64,000 bases of DNA from an uncultured Draconibacterium sp. (GTDB taxonomy: Bacteria; Bacteroidota; Bacteroidia; Bacteroidales; Prolixibacteraceae). Location of the stretch: NCBI RefSeq assembly GCF_963675065.1, contig NZ_OY775905.1:1190501-1254500 (forward strand), read 5' to 3'. Below are positions 1-8,695 of this stretch, in pieces. The translations under genes and the position numbers were made by a program. The notes under the pieces were generated by a model. It made no database searches. It was given only the letters and a program-made list of their open reading frames with translations, and had not been told where the DNA came from. Position 1 is the first letter of the stretch. Each line of letters starts with the position of its first letter.

Positions 1-1
1 C

Positions 2-1348
2 CATTTTACGCCGGAAAAGAACTGGCATAACGATCCGAACGGGCTGGTTTTTTACGATAATGAATACCACATGTTTTACCAATATAATCCCAACGGAAAC
101 GAATGGGGTTACATGCACTGGGGGCACACAATAAGTACCGATTTATTGCATTGGCAACAATTTCCGGTTGCCCTTTACCCTGATGAAGGTTCGACTGACA
201 AAGAAAGATGCACCGCCTATTCAGGCTCGGCAATTGTTGATGAAAACAACCTGCTTGGCAAACAAAGCGGAAGTAACAAAACACTGGTTGCCTTTTATAC
301 CAGTCAGCACTGCGGACAGCGCATTGCCTACAGCATCGACAAAGGTAGAACCTGGGAGAAATATGAAGGCAACCCAATAATTCCGTTAGATGAAAATGAC
401 GATGCCCGCGACCCTAAAGTATTCTGGCACGAAGAAAGTGGAAAATGGGTAATGGCACTTTACCGCAAGTCGGGTGATGACGAAAACAGCAAAGGAGTTT
501 CGTTCTACACATCAAGCAATATGGTTGACTGGGAATGGCAAAGCCACATACCAGGTTTTTTCGAATGCCCCGACCTGGTAAAATTCCAGGTTACCAACCG
601 CCCCGATGAAACAAAATGGGTACTTTTTGATGGTGATGGCAGCTATTTTATTGGCAGTTTCGATGGCAAATCGTTTACCCCTGAAACAGCAAAAATGAAA
701 AGCGATTGGGGTAAAAATTATTACGCCACACAAACCTGGAGCAATATTTCGGAGTCGGATGGACGCGTTATACAAATTGCATGGATGCGAGGCGGGAAAT
801 TCCCCGACATGCCTTTTAACGGACAGATGTCGTTTCCGTGCGAACTGTCGGTTACAAAATTCGATTATGGTTACCAGCTCATACGAAAACCAGTTTCAGA
901 GATTGAAAAATTACATGGCAAGCATTATTCGTGGGAAGACAAAAATGTTTTCCCCGGACTTAACGATAACAAACTAAAAAAGGTATCGGGCGATTGCCTG
1001 CACATCATTGGCGAATTCGATCTGAAAACAACCGATAATTTTGGTTTTATGCTTCGCAATGGTAATAAGTCGGCCGGAACAGAGATTCTGTATAATGTAA
1101 AACGGGAAACACTAACCGTACTTGGTTGCACCGTACCACTTCCACCTGTAGACCATACAATTAAACTCGAAATATTACTCGACCGCTCCTCCATTGAAAT
1201 TTTTGCCAACGACGGGAAAAAAGTGATTAGCAACTGTTTCACCCCAAGCGAAAAAGCAACTGATGTTGTACTTTTTACCAACGGCGGAGAACTGGGAATT
1301 GACAAAATTGATGTTTACGAAATGAATTCGATCTGGGAAAAAGAATAA
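2..1348 (+). CDS. GH32 fructan hydrolase (levanase/inulinase type), 5' end cut by window
   Basis: Glycoside hydrolase family 32 enzymes hydrolyse beta-fructofuranosyl bonds in levan, inulin or sucrose. The reading frame is open from base 2. The family signature with the nucleophile Asp lies before the first ATG (bases 23-43, NWHNDPNG around D11 of the visible part), so the ATG at 71 is internal and the gene begins outside the window. The transition-state RDP motif (RDPKVF, near residue 136) and the acid/base ECPDL motif (near residue 187) are both present, followed by a C-terminal beta-sandwich up to residue ~448. All three catalytic residues are therefore in place. The signal peptide, if any, is not visible. 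One base separates its stop from the next gene, so the two are probably co-transcribed. Exo or endo action and levan or inulin preference cannot be told from this sequence. Confidence 0.95.
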   Translation, partial: HFTPEKNWHNDPNGLVFYDNEYHMFYQYNPNGNEWGYMHWGHTISTDLLHWQQFPVALYPDEGSTDKERCTAYSGSAIVDENNLLGKQSGSNKTLVAFYTSQHCGQRIAYSIDKGRTWEKYEGNPIIPLDENDDARDPKVFWHEESGKWVMALYRKSGDDENSKGVSFYTSSNMVDWEWQSHIPGFFECPDLVKFQVTNRPDETKWVLFDGDGSYFIGSFDGKSFTPETAKMKSDWGKNYYATQTWSNISESDGRVIQIAWMRGGKFPDMPFNGQMSFPCELSVTKFDYGYQLIRKPVSEIEKLHGKHYSWEDKNVFPGLNDNKLKKVSGDCLHIIGEFDLKTTDNFGFMLRNGNKSAGTEILYNVKRETLTVLGCTVPLPPVDHTIKLEILLDRSSIEIFANDGKKVISNCFTPSEKATDVVLFTNGGELGIDKIDVYEMNSIWEKE

Positions 1349-1349
1349 A

Positions 1350-1844
1350 ATGATGAACCACATTAAAATAATAACGCTTAGCCTGGTGATGATTTTGCCT
1401 ATGCTGTTAAGCGCACAGGAACAAAAGATTTACGACCCAACTGCCGATGCAACAAAAGATATTGCAGAGGCTGTTGAAGCAGCTCAAAAAGCAAACAAAC
1501 ATGCATTCCTGCAAATTGGTGGAAACTGGTGCCCATGGTGTATCAAATTTCACAATTTTGTTCATGATAATGAAGAGCTCAATTCATTTATGGAAAACAA
1601 CTTTGAAGTAGTAAAAGTAAATTACGATCAGAACAATCGCCAGGAGGAACTGCTGGCAGAACTTGAATTCCCGCAACGATTCGGGTTTCCTGTTTTTGTT
1701 ATACTTGATGCATCGGGCAAACGTATTCACACGCAAAACTCGGCCTTTTTAGAAAAGGATAAGAGTTACGACAAAGACAAAATCTTACGTTTTCTGAAAA
1801 ACTGGTCGCCAACTGCTTTAGATCCGGCTTCGTACAAAAAATAA
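1350..1844 (+). CDS. Secreted thioredoxin-fold protein (CPWC motif)
   Basis: This is a 164-residue protein with an N-terminal signal peptide (hydrophobic stretch ending LLSAQEQ) and a thioredoxin-like fold. The active-site motif WCPWC gives Cys61 and Cys64, and the cis-Pro region reads GFPVFVILD. It resembles the thioredoxin_7/DUF255-like periplasmic disulfide proteins common in Bacteroidota. Likely role: thiol-disulfide exchange or protein folding in the periplasm. It starts one base after the GH32 stop, so it is translationally coupled to it; a direct function in fructan use is not implied by the sequence. No specific substrate can be named. Confidence 0.85.
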   Translation: MMNHIKIITLSLVMILPMLLSAQEQKIYDPTADATKDIAEAVEAAQKANKHAFLQIGGNWCPWCIKFHNFVHDNEELNSFMENNFEVVKVNYDQNNRQEELLAELEFPQRFGFPVFVILDASGKRIHTQNSAFLEKDKSYDKDKILRFLKNWSPTALDPASYKK

Positions 1845-3431
1845 TCAGAAAAACATTGTAATTAGCTGAACACAAATAATCAGCAACACCATTGCCACCG
1901 GGTAAACTGTGGCATAAGCTATAGAGTGCGCGTTAGAGTCGGTCATCGAATCGGCAGCTGCCAGCCCGGGTGTACTTGTCATACTTCCGCTGATGGCTCC
2001 CAGAAGTGTTAGAATGTTCATTTTAAAGAAATATTTCCCGAGAATTCCTGCCACAGTCATTGGCAGGATGGTAATGGCACCCCCGTAAAGAAACAGCTCA
2101 ATTCCGTATTGATTAAATGTTTCCACAATTTTTTGCCCGGCACCTGTTCCAACCGCTGCCAAAAACAGCAATAATCCAAACTGACGAACCAGCTGATTGG
2201 CGGCACCTGTCATAGTCCATAAAATTGGGCCGGTTTTACCAATGCGGCTTAGTACCAATGCTACAACAAGCACTCCCCCGGTAAGACCTAAACTAAAGGC
2301 AAAAGTTCCCATCGCGATACTGATTTTTCCAACCAGTACTCCAAGAATAATTCCGAGAGCTACCGGCAAAATATCAGTGTCGGATAAACGTTTCTGGTCG
2401 TTACCAAAGATCTTTGAAACCATATCCATGTTGGCACGGCTACTGGCAATTACCAGCTTATCGCCAAAATTCAGCTTCGAGCCCGGACTTGGAACAATAT
2501 TAATACCTGCACGGCGAATACGGGTGATGGTTGCGCCATAAGTATGCAGCAAATTAATTTGCCCGATGGTTTTATTCACCACTTCTTTATTGGTAACCAA
2601 TACCGATCGAACATCGTATTTCGCATCTATTGAAATTTCCTCTTCTGTTTGTGGGCCGATCAATAACTCCACATTTTTTAGTGCTTCTTCAGTTCCTACA
2701 GCTTTTATTAGATCGCCCTTCAGCAATAACGTTTTAGGGGTTGGAGTAACTGCAACGCCATCGTGTACCACACGCGAAACTACTGCTTTGGTCATAAACC
2801 GGATGCGTAACTCCCCTATTGTTTTCCCAACAACATTTTCGTTTTCAACCACAAAATTGCGCTTAAGAACTTCCGGGAATTCATCTTTCAAAACCGAAAG
2901 ATGTTCTTCTTCAGCTTTGGCAATTGAAGTGCCCAATATTTTTGGGAGGAAACGAATAAACAGAATTACCCCGATTACACCAAACGGATACCCCACACCA
3001 TAACCGATGGAAGCCAGTGGCGAGCCGGTATAATCAATTGCCGCAGCTAAACCCGGCGTACTGGTTAACGAACCGGTTAATAATCCAACAGCGATATTAG
3101 GATCAATTTTAAAAACGGAGATAATAAGAACGGTTATTACCGAGGCCAGTATGATGAGCAAAGAGGCAAATCCGGCCAGTTGCCGCCCCTCTTTTTTAAA
3201 CGACTCGAAGAAACCGGGACCTGCCTGAATTCCAATAGTAAAAATAAACAGCACCAAACCGAGGTATTGAAAATCTTTGGGGATGACAACGCCGTAGTGA
3301 CCAAAAACAAGGGCTACAAAAATTACTGCCGATACATCAAGCGACAGTCCGAAAACCTTGATCCGGCCAACGATAAAGCCCAATGCAATAATAACAAAGA
3401 GGGCAAAATAACTATTTCCTAGTAGTTCCAT
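1845..3431 (-). CDS. AspT/YidE/YbjL-family membrane transporter with two RCK-C domains
   Basis: This integral membrane protein has the arrangement typical of the aspartate:alanine exchanger / YidE-YbjL family: about five membrane helices (residues ~10-180), two consecutive TrkA-C (RCK-C) regulatory domains (~190-360), then about five more helices to the C-terminus. The two membrane halves share a repeated motif (GxxTGSLTSTPGLAAA in the first, GAISGSMTSTPGLAAA in the second), as expected for an inverted or duplicated transporter. The frame extends ten codons upstream to 3461, but the hydrophobic N-terminus starts at MELLGNSYF, so 3431 is preferred. The stop lies directly beside that of the preceding plus-strand gene. 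The substrate is unknown; amino or organic acids are the family precedent. Confidence 0.88.
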   Translation of the reverse strand: MELLGNSYFALFVIIALGFIVGRIKVFGLSLDVSAVIFVALVFGHYGVVIPKDFQYLGLVLFIFTIGIQAGPGFFESFKKEGRQLAGFASLLIILASVITVLIISVFKIDPNIAVGLLTGSLTSTPGLAAAIDYTGSPLASIGYGVGYPFGVIGVILFIRFLPKILGTSIAKAEEEHLSVLKDEFPEVLKRNFVVENENVVGKTIGELRIRFMTKAVVSRVVHDGVAVTPTPKTLLLKGDLIKAVGTEEALKNVELLIGPQTEEEISIDAKYDVRSVLVTNKEVVNKTIGQINLLHTYGATITRIRRAGINIVPSPGSKLNFGDKLVIASSRANMDMVSKIFGNDQKRLSDTDILPVALGIILGVLVGKISIAMGTFAFSLGLTGGVLVVALVLSRIGKTGPILWTMTGAANQLVRQFGLLLFLAAVGTGAGQKIVETFNQYGIELFLYGGAITILPMTVAGILGKYFFKMNILTLLGAISGSMTSTPGLAAADSMTDSNAHSIAYATVYPVAMVLLIICVQLITMFF

Positions 3432-3531
3432 TTGTGCGAAGTTTGGCACAAAGGTAAGCAATAGTTTTTGGGACTAACAAGCATCGAACCCGAGATACAG
3501 CCCGATTTAATGTTAACTACAGGAACAAAAA

Positions 3532-3553
3532 AACCGGATAAAATTATCCGGTT
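3532..3553 (-). terminator. Intrinsic terminator after pepE
   Basis: A 10-bp perfect hairpin (AACCGGATAA / TTATCCGGTT) is followed on the minus strand by a T-rich run. It lies 20 bases beyond the pepE stop and before the transporter gene. Confidence 0.85.
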
Positions 3554-3573
3554 GGTCTATGTTGTGTTCCAAT

Positions 3574-4281
3574 TTATGGCATTAAAAAGCTAAAATCGTC
3601 GCCGGCTTTTAACTCGTAGGGTTCCTGCCCTTTTTTAAAAATGCGGCAACTTCTCTCTCCTATAAGTTCCAATTTACCGTCTTCCACTTTAAACATGGTC
3701 CCTTCGCGCAACCCGGCTACGTAGCACTTCGGATTAATCTCAAGAAATTCAGCGATTCGCTGCTCCCGGGTTTCGCCTCCATGTCCTTCCGGATTAGCAT
3801 CGAGGTAGTGCGGATTGATTTGGAACGGCACCATATTTATACAATCAAATCCCAGCGGATCGATGATCGGCATATCGTTGGTGGTGCGCAATGTTGGACA
3901 GGCCACGTTCGATCCGGCACTCCAGCCAATATACGGGGCTCCGTTGTATACGCGTTCGCGAATCGGGTTCATTAACTTCTGATCGTGCATCATACGCACC
4001 AGTTGCCAGGTGTTTCCGCCACCAACAACAATGGCTTCGGCTTCTTCAATTGCTTTCACCGGATTTTTAAATGTATGAATACCTTTAATGTGGTGCCCCA
4101 GTTCGGCAAAACGTTCTTCCACTTTTTCGCAGTAGGTATCAAACGAAAAAGTAACGGCTGCATACGGAATAAAAACCGCAGTTACCGACTTTTCACCCAA
4201 GAATTTCTTTATCTCATTTTTCGGGTAATCCAGGTAAGGTTCGCCCGGCATTGTTGAGTTGCTTAGCAGTAATAAGTTCAT
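3574..4281 (-). CDS. pepE: Dipeptidase E (peptidase family S51, alpha-aspartyl dipeptidase)
   Basis: Dipeptidase E is a cytoplasmic serine peptidase that cleaves Asp-X dipeptides. The sequence follows the Salmonella PepE pattern closely: N-terminus LLLLSNSTMPGEPYL, GGGNTWQL, nucleophile motif GWSAGSN with Ser at residue 120, TTNDMPI, and QINPHY with His at residue 157. These positions match the published PepE catalytic Ser120 and His157 when the start is placed at 4281 (MNLLLLSN). The open frame runs 19 codons further upstream to 4338, but that extension is not conserved in the family and the ATG at 4281 is preceded by an A/G-rich tract. The product is about 235 residues, the usual family length. 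A terminator follows. Confidence 0.95.
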   Translation of the reverse strand: MNLLLLSNSTMPGEPYLDYPKNEIKKFLGEKSVTAVFIPYAAVTFSFDTYCEKVEERFAELGHHIKGIHTFKNPVKAIEEAEAIVVGGGNTWQLVRMMHDQKLMNPIRERVYNGAPYIGWSAGSNVACPTLRTTNDMPIIDPLGFDCINMVPFQINPHYLDANPEGHGGETREQRIAEFLEINPKCYVAGLREGTMFKVEDGKLELIGERSCRIFKKGQEPYELKAGDDFSFLMP

Positions 4282-4399
4282 TTCTTTTGACCAATTAATT
4301 TGTTGCCGAAAGAACTGAAATCTTATGGATTTTTCCAATGATTATTAATGACTTTTGTAAATTTTGTATATTTAAAACAAATAATCAATCTTTACTTAA

Positions 4400-4888
4400 A
4401 TGGATCTCCAAATTATTCAAACGCGTATTGTTGAAATAAGAGGACAACGGGTAATGCTGGACTTTCATCTGGCTGAACTTTACGAAGTTGAAACAAAGGT
4501 TCTAAAGCAAGCTGTTAGGCGAAATCATTCAAGATTTCCAGAAGATTTTATGTTTGAACTCACTCAACATGAATTAGAAAAACTAAGGTCACAAACTGTG
4601 ACCTTTGACTGGAAACCAACAACTTATGCTCCATTTGTTTTTACAGAACAGGGTGTTGCAATGTTATCGAGCGTACTTAAAAGTAAAAAAGCCATTCAGG
4701 TAAATGTTGAAATTATCCGGGCATTTGTGCAACTGCGGAAATTCGCAATCCAAAATTCGGAATTAATTCATCGTCTTGATGAAATGGAGAAAAAATACGA
4801 TGAACAATTCAAAGAAGTATTTACTGCGCTTCGTTACCTCATAAATCCTCCGGAAAAAGAAAGACGAAAGATTGGTTATAAATCATAA
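4400..4888 (+). CDS. ORF6N-domain DNA-binding protein
   Basis: This 162-residue protein has an N-terminal ORF6N domain (residues ~5-95), recognised by RIVEIRGQRVMLDFHLAELY, the RNHSRFPEDFMFELT block and the FTEQGVAMLSSVL block. ORF6N is related to KilA-N and is found in phage proteins and in stand-alone chromosomal proteins of Bacteroidota, where it is thought to bind DNA. The C-terminal third is a charged helix (EMEKKYDEQFKEVFTALRYL), probably a coiled coil for dimerisation, ending IGYKS as in many relatives. There is no other phage gene nearby. It stands alone between two minus-strand genes; its target is unknown. Confidence 0.9.
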   Translation: MDLQIIQTRIVEIRGQRVMLDFHLAELYEVETKVLKQAVRRNHSRFPEDFMFELTQHELEKLRSQTVTFDWKPTTYAPFVFTEQGVAMLSSVLKSKKAIQVNVEIIRAFVQLRKFAIQNSELIHRLDEMEKKYDEQFKEVFTALRYLINPPEKERRKIGYKS

Positions 4889-4919
4889 GAAAATGTTAGC
4901 ATCTTGAGCCTCGATCTTT

Positions 4920-5690
4920 TTACTCATACAGATCTTCAAGATCACAAGCCGCCAGCTCCACAAAATAATCTGCTATTTGTGTGATTATATCTTCTACAAA
5001 CTTTTTACCTTTCTCGGCAGTGGCTTTTCTGGGGTTTCCAACACCAGTATCAGCTGAAACTTTATCCCACCGGCGGGGTGCCCAGGCTGTTTTATTTTTT
5101 AGCCCTTCCAGCTTAAAAGCTCTTGCTTCTCCATCGCCTGCCTCATCAAGCGGCCGCACCAGGTCGGGAAAAAAATGCATGATTATACTTGTTTCCATTT
5201 CGTTGGCATGGTCGCCGGCTTCCTCAAAATAATTTTCCTGGTCAAGCATCCGAAACCACTCTACCAACGAAATAAACACGTCGGGAAACTGAGGTTGTAA
5301 CTCGCGCACCAGTGGTTTAAAATCATTTCCGCCATGACCGTTCATTAGTACCAACTTTTTTATTCCCTGACGACTTAGAGCAGTTAACAAGTCTTTCAAA
5401 ATTACAAGTTGCGTAGATGGTTTGGTGTGCAAACAAAACGGCATGTCAATCTGCCCCATGTTTTGTGCGCCCAGCGGAATTACCGGAAGCACCATTACTT
5501 TTGCGCCTTTTCCCCAGGCTTTACCCGCTGCCTGTTCGGCAATTTTAGCCGTCTCCAGCGAATCAGTTCCGTATGGCAAATGATAGTTGTGTGGCTCGGT
5601 AGCTCCCCAGGGCAAAATAGCCACGTCGTATTTTTGTTTTTTTACTTGTTTCCAGTTGGTTTGTTCCAACACGTAAGGTTTAGCGTTCAT
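4920..5690 (-). CDS. Creatininase-family amidohydrolase
   Basis: This 256-residue protein belongs to the creatininase/formamide amidohydrolase family (metal-dependent C-N hydrolases). Motifs: GATEPHNYHLPYGTD, giving likely metal ligands E32, H34 and D43; MNGHGGND near residue 119; and HANEMETS near 162. These match the metal-ligand pattern of creatininase. In Bacteroidota such proteins are common and the substrate is generally unknown; relatives act on creatinine, on formamides in riboflavin/F420 synthesis, or on mycofactocin precursors. No pathway partner is adjacent. The next gene downstream in transcription is the convergent ORF6N gene on the other strand. Confidence 0.9.
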   Translation of the reverse strand: MNAKPYVLEQTNWKQVKKQKYDVAILPWGATEPHNYHLPYGTDSLETAKIAEQAAGKAWGKGAKVMVLPVIPLGAQNMGQIDMPFCLHTKPSTQLVILKDLLTALSRQGIKKLVLMNGHGGNDFKPLVRELQPQFPDVFISLVEWFRMLDQENYFEEAGDHANEMETSIIMHFFPDLVRPLDEAGDGEARAFKLEGLKNKTAWAPRRWDKVSADTGVGNPRKATAEKGKKFVEDIITQIADYFVELAACDLEDLYE

Positions 5691-5715
5691 TCTGTTAGGT
5701 TTAGTTTGTTATCCT

Positions 5716-6519
5716 TTAAAATTGGAATAATGTGATTCCGAAAGTAAATGGTGTAAGCTCCGGGCCTTTGCCGGTTTTAAACAGCGGCACCAAATCGTAG
5801 CAGGCAAATACATTAAACCAGCGGTATCCCGTACGCACCATTACCGAGTATTTAAAACGGTGCATCGAAAAATCATCTACTACTTTTAGTTTCTGTTTCT
5901 TCTCTTCTTTATACTTTATTTTGGTGTGACTACTCAGCCGTAAACTACCCACTACACCCGCCGAAAAAAACAGGCGGTTATCGTAATGATTGATAGGAAT
6001 CTGAAACTCGAGAAGCAAGGGTAGCGTGATCATCTCAATCGCCAGTTTCGATTTCTGGTTATCGTTAAAATACAGGTATTCGGGCGAGATCACTCCATCG
6101 TTGCCTTTTACAATTGTAGTATTATCATCAAGGCGGTAACTTTGCAATTGCAGCCCCAGCCCGGTAACCAGACCAATGGTATTTCTGTTTTTCTGCAAGC
6201 CGATACTTTGTTGTAAAAAGTTGAAATACGCCGAATTCGAGCGAAAAACATCGTTATCCATAAACTCCGACTCATAACCGGAGTAATCTCCGTTAAGCAG
6301 CATGTTAAAACCAAAGTCGATGCCTACCCAGTGCCCCGAGAAGTCGTCTTGCCACAATTTCAACCCGTTATGAGTAACTTCCGAAATATCAATTTTACGC
6401 AAAAACCGTTTCGGATTTTCTAACGGAACAATGCTGTCGTTTTCCTGTGCCTTTATTTCGAAACCTGAAAAACCAAGGAACAGCAATAGTAGTATCTGAG
6501 TTTGAAGTATTCTTTTCAT
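5716..6519 (-). CDS. Outer-membrane beta-barrel protein
   Basis: This protein of about 267 residues has a signal peptide (MKRILQTQILLLLFLGFSGF, cut after EIKAQ). The mature part has alternating hydrophobic/polar strands typical of small porin-like barrels in Bacteroidota (GLVTGLGLQLQSYRL, LFFSAGVVGSLRLSSHTKI, YSVMVRTGYRWFNVFACYDL) and ends in aromatic Phe (TLFQF). The frame opens at 6537, but the seventh codon ATG (6519) begins the signal peptide and is preferred. It resembles PorT-like or outer membrane beta-barrel family proteins; no specific role can be assigned. It lies 25 bases upstream of the creatininase gene on the same strand, so the two may be co-transcribed. Confidence 0.8.
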   Translation of the reverse strand: MKRILQTQILLLLFLGFSGFEIKAQENDSIVPLENPKRFLRKIDISEVTHNGLKLWQDDFSGHWVGIDFGFNMLLNGDYSGYESEFMDNDVFRSNSAYFNFLQQSIGLQKNRNTIGLVTGLGLQLQSYRLDDNTTIVKGNDGVISPEYLYFNDNQKSKLAIEMITLPLLLEFQIPINHYDNRLFFSAGVVGSLRLSSHTKIKYKEEKKQKLKVVDDFSMHRFKYSVMVRTGYRWFNVFACYDLVPLFKTGKGPELTPFTFGITLFQF

Positions 6520-6726
6520 GGGCTTTCTGTGCTTCATATCTAATACGTGTTTTACATATGAACACTAACAAAAGTACACGTTTGGAAAGAATTTAAAGCC
6601 AATTCGGTGTTAAAAATGGTAATTGCCAAACAATGGCAAATCAATTCGATAGAATACAAAGCGAACACCCAACGTTAAATTTACGAAACAACAAGCTATA
6701 AACCGCTGAAATACAAATAAAAAGAA

Positions 6727-6734
6727 TACCTTTG
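6727..6734 (+). promoter_or_regulatory. Bacteroidota -7 box for the RNA helicase gene
   Basis: TACCTTTG matches the TAnnTTTG -7 consensus used by the primary sigma factor of Bacteroidota. It lies 23 bases before the helicase ATG. No clear -33 TTTG is seen. Confidence 0.6.
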
Positions 6735-6756
6735 CGGCCACTTTAAAAAATTGAAT

Positions 6757-8478
6757 ATGAGTTTATTTGAAACAATGGGGTTAAAAGCCGAAATCCTAGG
6801 AGCCATCCAGGAACTTGGTTTTGAGAATCCCACGCCAATCCAGGAAAAAACGATTCCGTTTTTATTAGAAACCGACCAGGATATGGTTGCGTTGGCACAA
6901 ACTGGAACGGGAAAAACAGCGGCATTTGGGCTACCTATTGTTCAGCAGTTCGACAGTTCGGTAAAAGTACCGCAGGCCTTAATATTAAGCCCAACGCGCG
7001 AACTGGCGTTGCAGATTGCCAGAGATCTTGAAACGTTCTCGAAAAACATTAACGGAGCAAGAATAGCCACTTTATATGGCGGCTCCGACATCAGAAAACA
7101 GATTAAAGACCTTGAGAGTGGCGCCCAGATTGTGGTGGGAACTCCGGGCCGTACTCTCGACCTGATAAAAAGAAAGAAACTAAAGGTACACGAAATAAAG
7201 TGGTTGGTTCTCGACGAGGCCGACGAAATGCTTTCGATGGGATTTAAGGACGACCTTGATGCCATTTTGAAAGATACACCGGTAGAAAAACAAACCCTAC
7301 TGTTTTCGGCTACCATGCCAAAAGAAATCGTAAGAATCGCCAATACATATATGGCCGATCCGCACGAAATTTCGGTGGGAAAACGTAATGCCGGTGCCGA
7401 AAATGTAGAGCACAACTACTACCTGGTGCATGCCAAAGACCGCTATATTGCACTAAAGCGTGTGGCTGATATCAACCCGAATATTTACGGGATAATTTTT
7501 TGCCGCACCCGCGCCGAAACAAAAGATGTATCGGAAAAACTGATGCAGGACGGTTACAATGCCGATGCATTGCACGGTGACTTATCGCAGGCACAGCGAG
7601 ACCACGTTATGTCGCGTTTCCGTAGCAAGCACCTGCAAATGTTGGTGGCTACCGATGTGGCAGCACGCGGACTGGATGTAAACGACCTTACCCACGTAAT
7701 TAACTACAATCTGCCTGACGATCCCGAGGTATATATCCACCGAAGCGGAAGAACAGGCCGTGCCGGGAAAAAAGGAATTTGTATTACGCTGATTCACATG
7801 CGCGAGAAAGGAAAACTACGCAATGTGGAAAAGACAGTGGGCAAGGAATTCATAAAAGTTCCGGTTCCACTGGGTAAAGAAATTTGCGAGAAGCAGCTTT
7901 TTAAACTCATCGACCGGGTAGAGAAAGTAGAAGTAAACGAGGAGCAGATTGGCGAGTTTATGCCGGTTATATACAAAAAGCTGGCTTGGCTGGAGCGCGA
8001 AGAGCTGATTAAGCATTTCGTGTCGGTAGAGTTTAACAGCTTTTTGAAATACTACGAAAACGCGAAGGATATCAACGTTGACGAGGCACGCGAAAAAGAA
8101 TCAATGCGCAACGATCGTGGCGACCGACGAAGAGGAGGACGTGACGGACGTGATCGTGGTGACCGGGGAAACCGCGAGCGCGGCGGAGACCGTGAACGCG
8201 GAGACCGTGGCAGAGGACGAAGAGGCAACGGTGGCAACATGTCGCGTTTCTTCTTTAGCCTGGGTAAAAAGAGCGGCGTAAACAAACGTGCAATCATCGA
8301 TCTGATTAACCAGAACACCCCGGGAAAAAGTATCGATATTGGCAGTATTGAAGTGTTGAAAGGTTTCTCATTCTTCGAGATTGACTCGAACTACGAGAAA
8401 GAAATTACAAAAGCATTCAAAAATGCCCGTTTCAGAGGCCAGAAAGTAAATATTGAAGTAGCGAATAAGAAGAAATAG
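6757..8478 (+). CDS. DEAD-box RNA helicase with C-terminal DbpA RNA-binding domain
   Basis: This ATP-dependent RNA helicase of 573 residues acts on structured RNA (ribosome assembly, cold adaptation or RNA decay in relatives such as DeaD/CsdA). Core motifs are complete: Q-motif (NPTPIQEKTIP), Walker A AQTGTGKT (~47), PTRELA, DEAD in VLDEADEML (~153), SAT (~184), and HRSGRTGRAG (~328). A low-complexity Arg/Gly/Asp-rich linker (RGDRGNRERGGDRERGD, ~452-492) precedes a DbpA-type RNA-binding domain (~495-573). A TTG at 6751 extends the frame by two codons, but the ATG at 6757 is preferred. DNA of the linker is GC-rich and repetitive, which explains long spurious frames on the opposite strand. Confidence 0.97.
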   Translation: MSLFETMGLKAEILGAIQELGFENPTPIQEKTIPFLLETDQDMVALAQTGTGKTAAFGLPIVQQFDSSVKVPQALILSPTRELALQIARDLETFSKNINGARIATLYGGSDIRKQIKDLESGAQIVVGTPGRTLDLIKRKKLKVHEIKWLVLDEADEMLSMGFKDDLDAILKDTPVEKQTLLFSATMPKEIVRIANTYMADPHEISVGKRNAGAENVEHNYYLVHAKDRYIALKRVADINPNIYGIIFCRTRAETKDVSEKLMQDGYNADALHGDLSQAQRDHVMSRFRSKHLQMLVATDVAARGLDVNDLTHVINYNLPDDPEVYIHRSGRTGRAGKKGICITLIHMREKGKLRNVEKTVGKEFIKVPVPLGKEICEKQLFKLIDRVEKVEVNEEQIGEFMPVIYKKLAWLEREELIKHFVSVEFNSFLKYYENAKDINVDEAREKESMRNDRGDRRRGGRDGRDRGDRGNRERGGDRERGDRGRGRRGNGGNMSRFFFSLGKKSGVNKRAIIDLINQNTPGKSIDIGSIEVLKGFSFFEIDSNYEKEITKAFKNARFRGQKVNIEVANKKK

Positions 8479-8480
8479 CT

Positions 8481-8522
8481 ATAAGTTGCAAGACGCAAGT
8501 TTCAAGCTACAAGCTTTAAGAA
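8481..8522. repeat. Heptad-phased intergenic repeat 1 (unit like gCAAGyt)
   Basis: Directly after the helicase stop, six 7-base words run head to tail: ataagtt, gcaagac, gcaagtt, tcaagct, acaagct, ttaagaa. The core AAG recurs every 7 bases. The words are degenerate, so this is not a recent tandem duplication. Similar 7-base phasing occurs at 10777-10838 and 12877-12942 with different words. Confidence 0.7.
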
Positions 8523-8526
8523 ATAG

Positions 8527-8558
8527 AAAATCCGGTCTTTTAAGATCGGATTTTTTTG
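8527..8558 (+). terminator. Intrinsic terminator after RNA helicase
   Basis: An 11-bp stem (AATCCGGTCTT / AAGATCGGATT, one G-T pair) is followed by seven T. It lies about 50 bases past the helicase stop. Confidence 0.85.
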
Positions 8559-8575
8559 TGCTTTTATATGAAACT

Positions 8576-8693
8576 ATCATTCTGACTCGTCGGCTGACGG
8601 AGAAGAATCTGTTGCATCGTAGCTTTCATGGAACAGATCTCTCACATTTGTTCGAGATGACATCTTTCACAAGAAAAAGAGGCAGTGTCATTC
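8576..8693. repeat. Probable dispersed intergenic repeat (tCATTCTgac ... gtgTCATTCTt)
   Basis: This 118-bp stretch lies between the helicase terminator and a convergent gene. It is bounded by the same word (TCATTCT at both ends) and contains partly self-complementary blocks: AGAATCTGTT against AACAGATCTCT, and the small palindrome CGTCGGCTGACG. The wording resembles mobile or decayed intergenic repeats found in several bacterial phyla that read GTCATTCTGA...AGAATCTC. Copy number in the genome cannot be seen here. Confidence 0.45.
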
Positions 8694-8695
8694 TT

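Noticed and set aside
4400..4888. Prophage remnant suggested by the ORF6N protein
   Set aside because: No other phage gene, att repeat or composition change is near; stand-alone ORF6N genes are common in Bacteroidota.
8052..8318. Arg/Pro/Ser-rich open frame on the minus strand inside the helicase gene
   Set aside because: It is antisense to the repetitive RGG-type linker; the composition is explained by that codon pattern.
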